From NCBI RefSeq assembly GCF_905475465.1, contig NC_062235.1:3730001-3794000 (forward strand): a stretch of 64,000 nt of DNA. Direction: 5' to 3'. Shown here in pieces: positions 19,690-31,440 of this stretch. Made by a program: the position numbers and the translations under genes. The notes under the pieces were generated by a model, which saw only the letters and a program-made list of their open reading frames with translations, did not search any database and had not been told where the DNA came from. The number at the start of each line of letters is the position of its first letter. Within the stretch, counting starts at the first letter, position 1. Source of the DNA: Pieris napi. Taxonomy: Eukaryota; Arthropoda; Insecta; Lepidoptera; Pieridae.

Positions 19690-20580
19690 GTAGAGCTATA
19701 AGCAGACCTACGAGTAGAGCTACGAACCGAGCTATGAGCAGAGTAACGAGCAGTGCTACAAGCAGAGGTAAAGAGCAGTGCTTCTAGCAGAGGTACGAGC
19801 AGTGCTACTAGCAGAGGTACGAACTGTGCTACTAGCAGAGGTACGAGCAGTGCTACTAGTAGAGGTAAAGAGCAGTGCTTCTAGCAGAGGTACGAGCAGT
19901 GCTACTAGCAGAGGTACGAACTGTGCTACTAGCAGAGGTACGAGCAGTGCTACTAGTAGAGGTACGAGCAGTGCTACTAGTAGAGGTACGAGCAGTGCTA
20001 CTAGCAGAGGTACGAGCAGTGCTACTAGTAGAGGTACGAACAGTGCTACTAGTAGAGGAACTAGCAGTGCTACTAGCAGAGGTACGAGCAGTGCTACTAG
20101 TAGAGGTACGAGCAGTGCTACTAGCAGAGGTACGAGCAGTGCTACTAGTAGAGGTACGAGCAGTGCTACTAGTAGAGGTACGAGCAGTGCTACTAGTAGA
20201 GGTACGAGCAGTGCTACTAGCAGAGGAACGAGCAGTGCTACTAGTAGAGGTACGAGCAGTGCTACTAGTAGAGGTACGAGCAGTGCTACTAGCAGAGGTA
20301 CGAGCAGTGCTACTAGTAGAGGTACGAGCAGTGCTACTAGTAGAGGAACTAGCAGTGCTACTAGCAGAGGTACGAGCAGTGCTACTAGTAGAGGTACGAG
20401 CAGTGCTACTAGCAGAGGTACGAGCAGTGCTACTAGTAGAGGTACGAGCAGTGCTACTAGCAGAGGTACGAGCAGTGCTACTAGTAGAGGTACGAGCAGT
20501 GCTACTAGCAGAGGAACGAGCAGTGCTACTAGCAGAGGAACGAGCAGGTCTACGAACAGAGATACGAGAAAAGCTTCGAG
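19690..20580 (+). repeat. 24-bp minisatellite, about 32 units in the core
   Basis: The core 19767-20545 repeats GGTACGAGCAGT + GCTACTAGTAGA with few substitutions (GTA/GCA, CGAG/CTAG). The two 12-bp halves are themselves related (GSTACKAGYAGW), and the edges (19690-19766, 20545-20580) show the 12-bp unit alone in degenerate form. A larger block starting GGTAAAGAGCAG is duplicated in tandem (from 19767 and 19864), each adding one base. Because 24 is a multiple of three, several frames stay open on both strands; this is not evidence of a protein. Confidence 0.9.
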
Positions 20581-20633
20581 TACTTTTCGGATCCTGTAAG
20601 ATATTACCATAATCGGTTCTGTGTTTTTTTTAT

Positions 20634-20742
20634 AGAACGGGGTGCAAACTGGCAGGAGGCTCATCTGATGTTAAGTGATGCCGCCCATGGACACTCTTGT
20701 GGCTCAGAGGGCTCACGAGTGCGTTGCCGGTCTTTGAATATT
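20634..20742 (-). pseudogene. LINE 3'-end fragment (family L)
   Basis: Antisense copy of the block AGGAGGCTCATCTGATGTTA...GCCCATGGACACTC...GTGCGTTGCCGG that ends the L-family ORF2 (see 24615-24925). Only the last about 35 codons and the 3' UTR remain. Confidence 0.65.
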
Positions 20743-21616
20743 TAGAATTAATATTCTTTATTACACATATTCACTGCTTAATTATGTATAAACGAAAATA
20801 GATTGAGAGTAAGCTTACTTTTACTGTCTTTGATTTACGCGAGTACCTACTACACGTTTTAGTCTCGCTACTTGAAAAAGCTCTTAAAAGTTATATAAAT
20901 AATGCACCTAATAAATTCGAAGTCATATCCGTTAAAGAAGTTTACCTTCATACAAGGTATAGACGATAACAATTCATATTTTTGTAAAGAATGGTCTGAT
21001 CTCCATTTATTAGACTTAGTAATAAGCAAACATTCATAAATTTCGCAAAATGTAAACGTATAAATGTACATTTTTAAAGACGTCAAAAGAAAAGCCATGG
21101 AAAATTTTATTTTATTGATTGTGTTAAGAGTAAGAAACGTACGCTTTACAAACATAATCAAGCTTTCAGTAATCTTGGAATCAGTGAGGATAGAAGCTTC
21201 AATTGCTGTACAAATTACACCCAACATCCTAAGCTAAAGACAGGATACATCCGTAATTTTCTCTTACGGCTTTTGTAACTTCCGACGTATAGAAACAAAG
21301 TACTTTTAGAAAATTACTTACTTTTCTATTTATGTGGTCGCCGTACAGATTAATAATAAATGATATAGAACTTATGACAAAAAGTGCCCAAATGAGTTAG
21401 CGACTGGCTTTTGAAGCACAAAAGATTTTTTTTCCTAAAAGAATATTTTTATTTATAGTTATGCTGAATAAAAAATTACTTTAATTTCGTTAGAAGTTTT
21501 TATTAACGTCCAATTTTATCTATGGTGTTATAAAAATTGTTTAGAGTACGGTTTAATGAAAATTAATGAAAATCGGTTACAAATCTCAAATACTATTTTA
21601 TTTTTGATATTTTTAA
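20743..21616. other. Unassigned AT-rich spacer
   Basis: A 119-codon minus-strand frame (20868-21227) has no domain, signal or splice context and AT-driven composition. Nothing else seen. Confidence 0.3.
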
Positions 21617-21867
21617 GAGCAGCGTTGGCCTAGTGGCTTCAGAGTGCGACCCTCATCCCTGAGGTCGTAGGTTCGATCCCCGGCTGTGCACTTATGGAAT
21701 TTCTTTCTTTGTGCACATTTAACATTCGCTCGAACGGTGAAGGAAAACATCGTGAGTCTGATCACCTACTTGCCTATTATATTAACAAATGATCATGAAA
21801 CAGATACTATCTGAGATTTCTATCTGAGGCCCAGACCTAAAAAGGTGGTACCGCCATAGATTTTTTT
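21617..21867 (+). mobile_element. Family B SINE, near full length
   Basis: GAGCAGCGTTGGCCTAGTGG (A box), GTAGGTTCGATCCCCGGCTG (B box), GCTCGAACGGTGAAGGAAAA, and the end AGACCTAAAAAGGTGGTACC before a T-rich tail. Confidence 0.8.
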
Positions 21868-22104
21868 TGTTGATATTTTAAAACATTTACCATGCTACTA
21901 TTTCTTATATTAGTATTAAGTCAACGAAGATACGATTTTTCTACAATTAGAATGATAATTGCTTTGGTGTTGCGAGATGGGTCCCGTCATATTTCATTTC
22001 ACAATTTAACGATAGGTCATGGACCGAATATAATCTGTCTAGAAAAATAAAAATTGTGTGAGTATCATTTAAAGAATCACTATTTTACGATCATACATAT
22101 ATAT
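21868..22104. other. Unassigned AT-rich spacer
   Basis: Nothing recognised. Confidence 0.3.
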
Positions 22105-22256
22105 ACAGATATGATGATGTTTCCGGTGACATATCAATTGCGTAGGGGTGTTATTTTTCTACATTTTATTTGTTGACCACGAATTTGTTCATGTGGAAAC
22201 TTCGTCTAACCCACTGTATGAATAAAGTTATTTTGAGTTTGAGTTTGAGTAAACCG
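22105..22256 (+). repeat. LINE 3' tail, TTTGAG-repeat type
   Basis: TATGAATAAAGTTATTTTGA followed by repeats of GTTTGA, the 3' terminus seen at 11840-11860. The body upstream is too diverged to assign. Confidence 0.5.
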
Positions 22257-22674
22257 TAATTTCCGTGATAGAAAATGGCATTTGCCTCAGTTAGTCAGTT
22301 CTGTGCCAAATTTCAACTAGATTCGTTAAAACATTCTGGCGTAATTGAGTCATAAATATCCATTGTATGACAATCCTTTATTGCTTTTGTGATTAGCGTT
22401 AACGAACGAGAGATATACACACCACTTACTTCGTTCCCAACTCAATATCTGCTAAATATATTCAATGTATTTATTGATACATGAGCATCCTAAGACTTAT
22501 AGCATGCAGAGGTCAACAAGGAGAAGCTTGTGGTGACTGAGAGCCTGATACCTATACCCTACTCGTTGGATCAACTAAGTTAAGGTCCACACAAGCGCTA
22601 AGGTTTGCCGAATACAGGGGGAAATGGAGCTAAGCATTTATCACATCGTTGCAAAAAAATACTTTTTCTTATGT
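22257..22674. other. Unassigned spacer
   Basis: Nothing recognised. Confidence 0.3.
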
Positions 22675-22915
22675 AATAGGAGGCTCACCTGATTTTAAGT
22701 GATACCGCCGCCCATGGATACTCACATTGCCAGAAGGCTCGAAAGTGCTTTGCCGGCCTTTCAAGAATGGGTACGCTCTTTCTTGAAGGACTCTTAATCG
22801 GATTGGTACGGAAATACTTCAGTGGGCAGCTGGTTACCACTTGTAGCGCTGGTGCGCGGCAAAAACTGCCTTAGAAATTGCTCAGTTGTGGAACAACGGA
22901 CGTCCAGGTTATACG
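22675..22915 (-). pseudogene. LINE 3'-end fragment (family L)
   Basis: Antisense. Shares TAGGAGGCTCACCTGATTTT, GCCCATGGATACTCAC, TTGAAGGACTCTTAATCG and CAGTGGGCAGCTGG with the copy at 24615-24925. 5'-truncated, frame broken. Confidence 0.75.
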
Positions 22916-23794
22916 GAAAAACTCTACTATTTTTATGACAAGTTGCATAAGTAATCATATAAATTTTTTTTTATTATTATATACTTTATGGTTACATTGA
23001 TAATTTTGGTCGAATTTCCTTACAGGTAATAATAGGGAAGCCCAAGCGGGGATTTCGGGTTTTACTCGAGCGCGGCCGATTAATATAAGGGGACAACCTT
23101 AGACCTTGTGAAGTACTACCACCAAACCTGAGTCCTATATTTTTAAACATCTAGGAAAGCCGATCAGATTGGTAAAAATAATGGATTGTTAGAAATACTT
23201 GAGCGCGTCAGATAGAAAAGATAAGGTAAGTACACGCAGAAAAGTGTTAATTTCAATAATCTGACAGTTTCAGCATGACAGAAGAAATGGCAGTTATAAA
23301 GTTGCAAAAAAAACTTCAACTGTTTTTTTTTTGTTTTGAAGGAAACTAAAACTATAACCTGCCGATTTGCAGTAACCAAAGTACATGAAGTCGCTGAGAA
23401 TTTCTTGCTCTGCTTCACTATGTCCGTTTTCTCTTTCACTCTTATTCCACTGACGATGAAGATTGAACTCTCTGATATATTAAAATGAGTGTAGATAATA
23501 CAATTAATTACTCACAGAAATTAGGGACAGGAAAGTTAACTCATGGGTGAAACCAAATACGTAAAGGAAAGAGGACGTATTAAGGACAATAATAAGGACA
23601 ATGACAGTTGTGACATCATTCTGGATTAGTTCCACTACGTATCAGTTTTTATGCTAATACTAGATGACCCGTCGAAAATCTTACCGCCCAACAACAAACG
23701 TCAATGAATCTCGTGTATAAGGTGAGCTTTATTTATTGTTTTATGAAAGTGATACAATAAATACAAAACAAATATTAAGTTCATTACTTTTGGA
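22916..23794. other. Spacer with a short GC-rich repeat-like patch
   Basis: 23036-23130 (CCCAAGCGGGGATTTCGGG, GAGCGCGGCCGATTAA) is GC-rich and probably a piece of an unidentified repeat. The rest is AT-rich and featureless. Confidence 0.3.
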
Positions 23795-23942
23795 AGCAGT
23801 GTAGCTGCAGCGTGCGACTCCCTGAGGTCGTAGGTTTGATCCCCGGCTGTGCTCTAATGGACTTTCTTTCTATGTGCGCATTTAAAATTCGCTCGTATGG
23901 CGAAGGAAAACATCGTGAGGAAATCGGCTTGCCTTAGACAAT
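23795..23942 (+). mobile_element. Family B SINE, 3'-truncated
   Basis: GCGTGCGACTCCCTGAGGTC, GGTTTGATCCCCGGCTGTGC (one B-box change) and GAAGGAAAACATCGTGAGGA. Confidence 0.7.
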
Positions 23943-24614
23943 TTCCTTTTTCATTACTGACATTATTCTATATTTTTTAAATCTAAAATACGCCATTACC
24001 CGAATGTTGTGGACACATCTTGTCGATTCGAAACCTTTATTTAAATACGTTCTTTGATTTAAGAGGAGAGTTTACCGTATCAACGGAATGAACATTAAAT
24101 GTTTGACAGTTTCGAAACCCATTACGACTTTGTTTTATATATTCAGATGTAAATCGTGCCTAGTATATTATGTATGACCTGTCCCGGCTTAGCACGGCTG
24201 GACATTTAATATTTATATTTAAATTTTTATTTTTATTTTTTAAATTTTAAAAATAAATATGTTTATTTTACTGAGGGATGATGTGGAATATGTAATTCTA
24301 ATGACTTACTTTGACTTGACTTAAAAAATCCTCTTTTTAGTATAAGTATTTTTGTACTAGGCCTCTGGGATCCGAACTAAAATTCGTATCTTATAAAAAA
24401 TCTACATTGTAAACCTATTCCTTGGGTTTCTTGAAGTTTTATACATATCTCGGGATCGTTTTTATTGCGTAGTTGATTCGACTATAAAAATATGGAAATC
24501 TCATAAATGATAGTAAACTGGTGCAAAAGTGATAAAAAACTAAAACCGCTATAAAGTAGTACAGTTAGTTAAACGGGCTTCGTGCCCGTTTAACATTTAA
24601 TCTACAAGAGACAA
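23943..24614. other. Spacer containing an 11-bp hairpin
   Basis: 24568-24594 is GTTAAACGGGC-TTCGT-GCCCGTTTAAC, a perfect 11-bp stem. The remainder is AT-rich without recognisable features. Confidence 0.5.
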
Positions 24615-24925
24615 TTTTTTATATAGAACAGGGGTTAAACAAGTAGGAGGCCCATCTGATGTTAAGGGCCCATGGACTCAATGCTAGCCTCGCGAGTGCG
24701 TTGCCAGCCTTTTAAGAATTGATACGCTTTTTTCTTGAAGGACCCTAAGTCGAATTGGTTCGGAAATACTTCAGTGGGCAGCTGGTCCACATAGTGGTGG
24801 TGCGCGGCAAAAACTGCCATTACGCTCAGTTGTGGAACGCCAGACGTCAAGGTGATACGAGTGGAATTTTGTATTCTGCCTCGACGTTCGATGATGAATC
24901 GGACAATCGGACAGATACATATCTG
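24615..24925 (-). pseudogene. LINE ORF2 C-terminus (family L), best-preserved copy
   Basis: The minus-strand frame 24662-24937 reads RITLTSGVPQLSVM, then VDQLPTEVFPNQFDLGSFKK, then YQFLKGWQR, and stops. The order LW(N)xLPxxVFPxxxDLxxFKKxxYxxL is the C-terminal end of Jockey/CR1-type LINE ORF2. The LW motif itself is damaged (HHYVDQLP). It is 5'-truncated, as expected from incomplete reverse transcription. Related fragments: 20634, 22675, 41390, 41940, 45165, 46635, 57009 and 62945. Confidence 0.85.
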
Positions 24926-24950
24926 CGTTTGTTTCATTAATCATTTACAT

Positions 24951-25059
24951 TATAGGCAAGTAAATGTTTCTGTGCCCGACACACGTCGCCCATATGCAAA
25001 CGCTTTCAACGTAAGCAAGTATACGACAGTAGTGTAGCCGGGGTTTGAACCCACGACTT
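24951..25059 (-). mobile_element. Family B SINE fragment
   Basis: TGCCCGACACACGTCG and AGCCGGGGTTTGAACCCACG (complement of a B box) in minus orientation, directly after the LINE fragment. Confidence 0.55.
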
Positions 25060-25769
25060 AATTTATCACGCTTCCAATTTGTTATACAAAATGTAAATCA
25101 AATTCATAATGATCTAAGAAACGTCTACACAAATACTTGTCGGTACATGAGGGGTGTTAAGATGTCAACTCGAGTTACTTTAGAACGATCTTGACCCAAA
25201 ATGCTTTCCCTCTTTTCATTGTACTGACCTTTTATGGCATGTATTTCACAGCTGATCACGCATTTCGGTCAATTTTATTCCAGAAACAAAAATTGTTGCG
25301 GTTACCATGTCTATTAACGAATAATTTCCTTAGAAGTAACCTGTGAACTTTAAGACCCAATCAGTGCTTAATGGGTTAAAATGTATTAAACATAATATAT
25401 GTGTAATATGGAATATAAGATACAGGTATCACTTATTCCACGGCATAAAATTTGAATCGGTAGACATATCTATTCATCGGCAAAGAAGACAGAGGGTGTA
25501 GGCCGACAGAAAATGCCGTCGTAAAAAACTCTCGGTACTCTTTTAAAATAGCAAATCATCATACAAAATGACTATGTGAAACAGCACTTATTTTATAACA
25601 AATATCACAAATATTCAAATATTCTACCTTGTCAAATATGGAAGTCAAACGTAACCCACGTCAAGAAAATAACAAGAAAAATCATGTTTTGACAGCATGC
25701 AATAGAAAAGTCTTAAAGTTAGAATAAACAAAACAAAAATGTTGAAATTAAAAAAAAACTTACAGGTGC
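25060..25769. other. Unassigned spacer, possible LINE scrap
   Basis: 25510-25560 (GAAAATGCCGTCGTAAAAAA, CTCGGTACTCTTTTAAAATA) looks like a LINE scrap; the rest is AT-rich. An 82-codon minus-strand frame at 25645-25893 is chance. Confidence 0.3.
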
Positions 25770-26115
25770 ACTTGTACACGCTAAAAAGCTTAAATGGATA
25801 TGGACAGGTTATATTTCTAGAGCGCGGGTTAAAATTATTATATTTGAAATAACAAAATGGACTGGACCTACTGGAAATATATGTGTAGGACAAAAGAAAA
25901 GATGGACAGGTGACGTAATAGAGCTAGCGGGGAAAAACTGGATGAATATTGCTCAAGACAAAGAGAAATTAATCAATATGGAGGAGGCTTTTAGCCTAAA
26001 AGGGGCCATACAAATACTAGAACACTAACAAAACTAACTTTAATTCATCGTACTAACACAACTAATACTTAAAATAAATTATTATTGTATGGATTAATTG
26101 ATAAAGCTTTAATAA
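25770..26115 (+). pseudogene. Non-LTR retrotransposon ORF2 C-terminus (RTE-like)
   Basis: The frame reads AKKLKWIWTGYISRA, then GQKKRWTGDVIELAGKNWMN, then IAQDKEKLINMEEAF, with a stop near 26026. This is the W.GH..R...RGR...RW.DDI...AG..W...A.DR..W..LEEA pattern at the end of many RTE-type ORF2 proteins. The 3' UTR ends in a TAA-type repeat at 26110-26125, as in RTE elements. Confidence 0.8.
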
Positions 26116-27692
26116 TAATAATAAAGTTCATAGACGCGTTTAAACTAAAGTAAAATATATTTTTTTTTATATTAAAGTAAAAGATTCCCTGTTTTTACCT
26201 AATGAAAGACAAGATGGCTCACGTTTATCAGCTATGTAGAATTGTATTTTGTTAAATAAGGGGACTATTTTTAAATGGACGAATGTTTGTTCTTTTAGTT
26301 TAAACCAACAACTCGATTTAATCGAAAATTTTAAGCATGTGATGTGGTAATATCCCGAAATCTTTCTTGTTGTTGTTTGTTATGAACACACCTTACGCAG
26401 AGTCGGAGATGCTACTGAGACCTGACATGTGGTAACTCATGCATACACTTTACACTTACTCATTCACTCACATACACACACTCACTCATGCACTCTCGCG
26501 TGTTACGCGTCGAGTATTCAGAAAAAAATAAAATTGTAATTAAAAAAAATATATATTATACCTGTTATGGAAGAGCTGTGAACCCTGACACGTAGGTATT
26601 TTTTACTTAAAATGTTCCCAAATCTTTCATTCATTTTAATGAATAAACACATTTTTATTTTATACCTAGTAAATTTTTAGATGCTAATAGATTTACTGGC
26701 CATATTTTGTTGTTTCAGCCAATTCCAGAGATAATATTGTACGTGTCAAGGATTGATTTCTATTCCAGGCATGATTTAATTTTTATTTCCATAAATAGAA
26801 TAAATGGAATGGAAAGTTATAAATGGATCGATAAATAATTTTCAACCCTGCGTCACGTATATATGTCGCGTTTAGAATATAAACAGGTGTGATCTCGCTT
26901 TTATTTTCCCAAGCTAATAATGTTAAGCAGAGGAAAAATTTGGCAACAAAAATACAGTATGAAATATTATTACCAGCGATTTCGTTTGAGAGCAGTTTGG
27001 TCCGTGTTTCCAGGATAAATATCTTCATTTTATGGTATATTTTAGTAACTAAATATCAATCGTACATCTATAATATTGGGAGATACCTTAAAAGTTTACT
27101 ATGATATCGTTTTAAAACATCAACAAACCAATCCTATGCATCCGTAAAAATGTAATAAAATGTGTTTACCTTCTTACCCAAAGTCTGGAAAAGCACACTG
27201 ACTTTAAAATAGTTAAGGACGGAATTAAAAACAAGATTTAGCACCCTTGTGATACCTATTAAAGAAATTGGTTTTATAAAAAAACTTTAGTAGGTAAAAC
27301 AAACGAAAATGAAGAAACAACAAAGTTATGGAGTTTTATTAAAATCTCTTTTCAAATTTTGCAAGTAATTTCATACTGGAAAGCTGTCAGGCGATAATAT
27401 AGCTTCGGGGACCTATCATCTAAACCAAAGTAATTTATAGTAAAACACTTCTATAAGCGATTCCTGCATTTAATGATCCGATAAAGTTTGACACCAAGCG
27501 CTCATAGAAACAAAAGTGATGTTTTCGTTAGCAACCGTAAGATATTCAATATTCAGATGTTATTTATGGATAAGTTTAATATTCGCAGTGTTTACTTCGG
27601 CCTTATAACAGAAAACAAATTGTTTACTTGAAGCCATGAGACAATGTTGAGTACGGTTTTTGTTCTTCCACGTATTTTAATAGCTAAAGATA
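26116..27692. other. Unassigned AT-rich spacer with a CACT-rich patch
   Basis: 26450-26505 is an imperfect (CACT)n/(CA)n simple repeat. No genes or transposon ends recognised elsewhere. Confidence 0.35.
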
Positions 27693-27695
27693 CAG

Positions 27696-27844
27696 CCCTG
27701 CGATTCTGTTACTCACTTCACGAACTCACACAGCGGTTTTTGCATCGGCGGTCGCTCTCAAATCAGTCGTGAAGCAGTCATTTTATGATTTGGCATTCTG
27801 ATAAACAATAAACTACAAGCTCCCACCTTTTCAGAATCGCAGGG
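27696..27844. mobile_element. CAG-flanked MITE, complete copy
   Basis: CCCTGCGATTCTGTTACTCAC at the left (21 bases, 27696-27716) pairs with CAGAATCGCAGGG at the right. The body ACTGCTTCACGACTGATTTG (in complement) matches other copies. The flank is CAG at the left and CTG at the right. Confidence 0.75.
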
Positions 27845-28234
27845 CTGTTTATAATACTTAAAAGAAATCGTTCGTGTCAGTAGAAATAAATATAACCAAT
27901 CTGTTGTTAACCAATCACAAAGAAACGGAATGCACTATCGTTTAGGTTTACATCCCTCCCCCCCTTTCTTCCCTTTCTTGGCTTCTTCTTCGCGCCTTCA
28001 ACGCGCAAAATAAACGTGTAAATAAATTTTAACCGATAATTGTATTGACGAAGTGTCAAAAATTCACACCAAGATTTTAATGCATTATTAAATATTTTGA
28101 AGTAGGTAAGTAAGTTTCGTTAGGCCCCGTCTTACCTCCTTTGGACGAGCAAAAAAGCAGGGGCGGCCGCAGAGCCGGCGGCTAATAATGATTGGCTCAA
28201 ATGTAACAGTCTTTTGTCCAACTTCGTTTTTGTT
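27845..28234. other. Unassigned spacer with a pyrimidine-rich run
   Basis: 27951-27990 is pyrimidine-rich (CCCTCCCCCCCTTTCTTCCC). 28150-28185 is GC-rich (GGGGCGGCCGCAGAGCCGGC). Confidence 0.35.
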
Positions 28235-28430
28235 TCCATTGGAGTAGAGACTTTTGGCCGTGGGATTCAAGTGCTAATTAAAGATTTAAGTTTGCTCCTG
28301 GTAGATAGTACCGGTGACCCCAGAGCTGGTGCTTTCCTCGCTCAACGAATAAGTATCGCAATACAGCGAGGAAATGCTGCCAGCGTTAAAGGTACACTGC
28401 CACAGGGATCTTTTTTTAATTTTTAATTAT
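28235..28430 (+). pseudogene. LINE 3'-end fragment (family R)
   Basis: The frame reads STGDPRAGAFLAQRISIAIQ, then RGNAASVKGTLPQGSFFNF, and stops. This is a widespread insect LINE ORF2 end (DxRAGxxLxQRIxxAxQRGNAAS), which I associate with RTE-type elements. Related copies at 43068, 45930 and 61970. Confidence 0.75.
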
Positions 28431-29059
28431 TACTATGTAGGTTAAAAAAATTGTAAATACTATATACTAATATGTATTACACAATAGTATAGTTTATAGT
28501 GTAATACATATAAGATTGCAACTATATTCAGTTTTTTTTAAGTATTATATAGTATAGGTCACATTTTTAAGGTTGGACCATTTGGTATTTATTTGTGTAG
28601 CCTATCGTATACATATCTATTAGTAATAATATATAATAATGGTAAGATAGTAATAGTTATTACTAAGTAGATACTATTCTATAATATCCAATTCTTATAC
28701 AACATAAAAAATTATTCAAGTAAATCTTAAAGTGGGTTCGCAAGCTTCTAAAACTTATTTTAAAAAGCTTCGGCACGTGTCGGAGATTGAAAATTATCAG
28801 AGAAATTGAAAATAATTTCAAAAGAACTCTCACTTGATCAACTTTACATAAAAGATTGTATTTTACGGATAAACTATGAACATTTATAGTAAGTGAATAA
28901 AGCTCACTTAGTAATTCAGTGACTTTGGGATCAAAAGATTTTTTAGAATTACGTAGTAAGACTTTTTTATTTAACAGAATTTCAATTGGAAAGTTGATAC
29001 TAAAGTTATGTAATAGTTTTTTGTACTCATTGGACATATACTCAAGTACTATTTAACAT
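28431..29059. other. Unassigned AT-rich spacer
   Basis: 28480-28505 is a small inverted repeat of TGTATTACACAATAGTATAG-type sequence. A 124-codon minus-strand frame (28663-29037) is rich in Leu, Ser and Lys and shows no domain. Confidence 0.3.
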
Positions 29060-29175
29060 AAGTGTCCTTTTACACTCGCTCGTACTGTAAAGGAAAATAT
29101 CGTGAGGAAGCCGGCGTGCCTTACACCCAAAAAGTCGACGGCGGCACATCACGAAACAGAACCAGAAAACAATAT
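29060..29175 (+). mobile_element. Family B SINE fragment (body only)
   Basis: TTACACTCGCTCGTACTGTAA, then GGAAAATATCGTGAGGAAGC and CCCAAAAAGTCGACGGCG. Confidence 0.6.
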
Positions 29176-30855
29176 AATATTCTGTTTTTTTTTTAAATAA
29201 TACTTTAATAATAATTTATAACAAGGAACACAAAGAATTCCCTTTTGTTAGAACTAAGTAATGTTACCCTGAGTTTCAATTTTAAAGATGTAGAACTCGA
29301 TTTGCTCTGTATGTAATGTATGTAAATTTATAAAACGTTGGATAACTTATATCTATTAGTGTAATCGCTCAGTAATTTAAGCTTCGGGTATGTTTTCATA
29401 ATATAATTAAGAAACGGACTCAAGAGATAATTAATCTGCGGAAAACACATGGCCTTTTAAAGTGATAACTGTCATAAAATATAACTTGGGGTTTAGTAAA
29501 TAAGGTAAAAAGTGAGGTCCCCACATAGTTTTAATTAACGAGTATGCTAATCGGCCTTTACATACAGAAACGTTATATATTAATACTATGTAGAGAGGTT
29601 AAAAGATAATTAATTTAATGTCTGATTGCTATTTTTTATTACATTAGATATAGTAGGTATATCCATATATTTTATATTGTTATGTAGTTTTATCAAAGCA
29701 CATAAAACTGTGATACTCAGATTGAATATGTAAATTTTATATTTATTATAGTTATTTAAAGATGGATTACCGTAATAAAGAGGGGACAGCATCAAAAGTA
29801 GGAAGATGACATTTAGAAAATAGCGGGAGTCATCTGGCCAAGAAATACGCAAAACAGAGGAGAGCCAAGTGCCACGGGAGGTATGTACCGAAACGAAAAG
29901 GCTGTATTATAGATAGGTATTACCAAAAAAGAACTATGTTTTTCAAAAACATTTCGCAAAAAAGATTAACTATTTGGTGATACAAGCAAGTAATATATAG
30001 TGCAAGGTAGTCTAACAATCAAAGTCAAAACTTCTGTATTATTCTCCCGTTAAATTCAATAAGGTTTGACATCCGGCTGTAACATATAACTTTATAGCCT
30101 CTAAACACTTTACAATAAATCACTCTGAGGTTCAAGTATTAAAATGTTACTCCACGCCTCTTCGATTTAATTCATTTGATATAGTCGTGACGCGAATAGA
30201 AAAACAAAAACAGAATCCTAGTTAGCTTATATATGAAATTATCATGCTTATAATAATGTATCAAATTGATACATATATTTAGAGTACAATGGTACCTGTT
30301 TAACATGCGAATATATAATACGTATAAAAAATTAGCACTTATGACGTATTGGTTTGAGTGGGTATTGTGTTGAGGGTGCTACACATGTGTATATCACAAT
30401 AAACTCCATAACATTGTTAACGGCTGTTACACACGAAATTATCGGTTTAGTTTATAAAAAAAAAACAGAATTACAGGTGTGTAATTTATTTTTGTAATGA
30501 AAATAAAATTGTTAAGTCCCTTATTCATAAAATGTAAAACAGTCTAATTTGCATTAACGAAAACTTTGTCTTTTTCTGTTAAAAGGCTGATAACGCTGTG
30601 ATGGAAAGAGACAGATGAGGTTGTTAGGGTGTAACGGACTTATGAATATAAGGGTTATTTTATGGGCTAAACATAAATTATATCTAAGATATATTTAGAA
30701 TCACAGAAGTTAGGACTCTGTCTTAACTGTCTGTGTGCTTGAATAAATAAATGAATGATAGCCAAAAACTTTTTGTTATCGATTAAGAAGAAAGTATATA
30801 TTTTTCCAAATACATCCAAAAATAATATTCAAACGATATTATTTCTAGCAGACTA
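29176..30855. other. Unassigned AT-rich spacer
   Basis: Nearly 1.7 kb with no recognisable repeat ends, RNA genes or exons. Confidence 0.3.
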
Positions 30856-31218
30856 TCTCTATATATATAAAATTCTCGTGTCACAATGTTCGCTCCCATA
30901 CTCCTCCGAAACGGCTCCACCGATTCTTATGAATTTTTTTATGCATATTCATTAAGTCTGAGAATCGGCTACTATCTATTTTTCAAACCCCTAAGTGATA
31001 AGGGGTGTCCACCCCAATTTTTTGTTTTAATTATCAGATTTCTTTTTGTTTTAATTTTTTTATGATACAGCACACAGAAATACATACAACCGCTAATTTT
31101 CACCACTCTACGATCAACCCCTATTTTTTATTGTTGTAAATAGTTATTTTTATTGAATTATAAAAATGTTTCCTAGCAATATTATACATGGCAAAACAAT
31201 GTTTTCCGGGTCAGCTAG
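30856..31218 (+). mobile_element. Short Helitron, complete
   Basis: It starts A|TCTCTATATATATAAAATTC and ends GGGTCAGCTAG|T. It contains CTCCTCCGAAACGGCTCCAC, TCTGAGAATCGGCTACTATC and ATACATACAACCGCTAATTT. The best full-length example of the subfamily. Confidence 0.8.
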
Positions 31219-31259
31219 TAATTCTGTAAAATTTAGAAATGTCAAACTTAAGGTATATT

Positions 31260-31440
31260 TCGAATTCAATCAGTGTCCGTAGTGACGTTAGTATCAGCCA
31301 GTAATATTTCAGTCGTGAACGCAATACCAGAGCAGCGGGCCGCTTCTGAAGCTCGCTACGCTCATTTGCCAAACTCTGACAAAGTGCTAATGTATTTGCT
31401 ATTTTAAGTTTAGTGACTTGTGATCAACTTTTAGTGAAAA
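31260..31440 (+). promoter_or_regulatory. Candidate promoter and non-coding 5' exon
   Basis: A non-repetitive, GC-richer block with several TCAGT initiator-like motifs (31310-31314 TTTCAGTCGTG) ends at TGAAAAG|GTATGTGG, a strong donor at 31441. This is what an insect 5'-UTR exon looks like. The nearest downstream coding exon is the receptor exon at 53615, so a long 5'-UTR intron is possible. There is no transcript evidence. Confidence 0.3.

Noticed and set aside
19767..20545. CRISPR-like regular repeats
   Set aside because: There are no unique spacers between units; the units are contiguous 24-mers, and the DNA is eukaryotic.
19756..20664. 302-residue minus-strand frame with VPLLVALL repeats, and 245-273-residue plus-strand frames
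   Set aside because: All are translations of the 24-bp minisatellite, whose unit length is a multiple of three. The start of the minus frame comes from a LINE scrap. No promoter, splice or conserved domain supports a protein.
20868..21227. 119-residue minus-strand reading frame
   Set aside because: No recognisable domain and no exon signals; compatible with chance in AT-rich DNA.
24568..24594. Rho-independent-like terminator
   Set aside because: Stem and loop resemble one, but the DNA is from an insect nuclear genome and there is no transcription unit here.
28663..29037. 124-residue minus-strand reading frame
   Set aside because: AT-driven Leu/Ser/Lys composition, no domain, signal or splice context.
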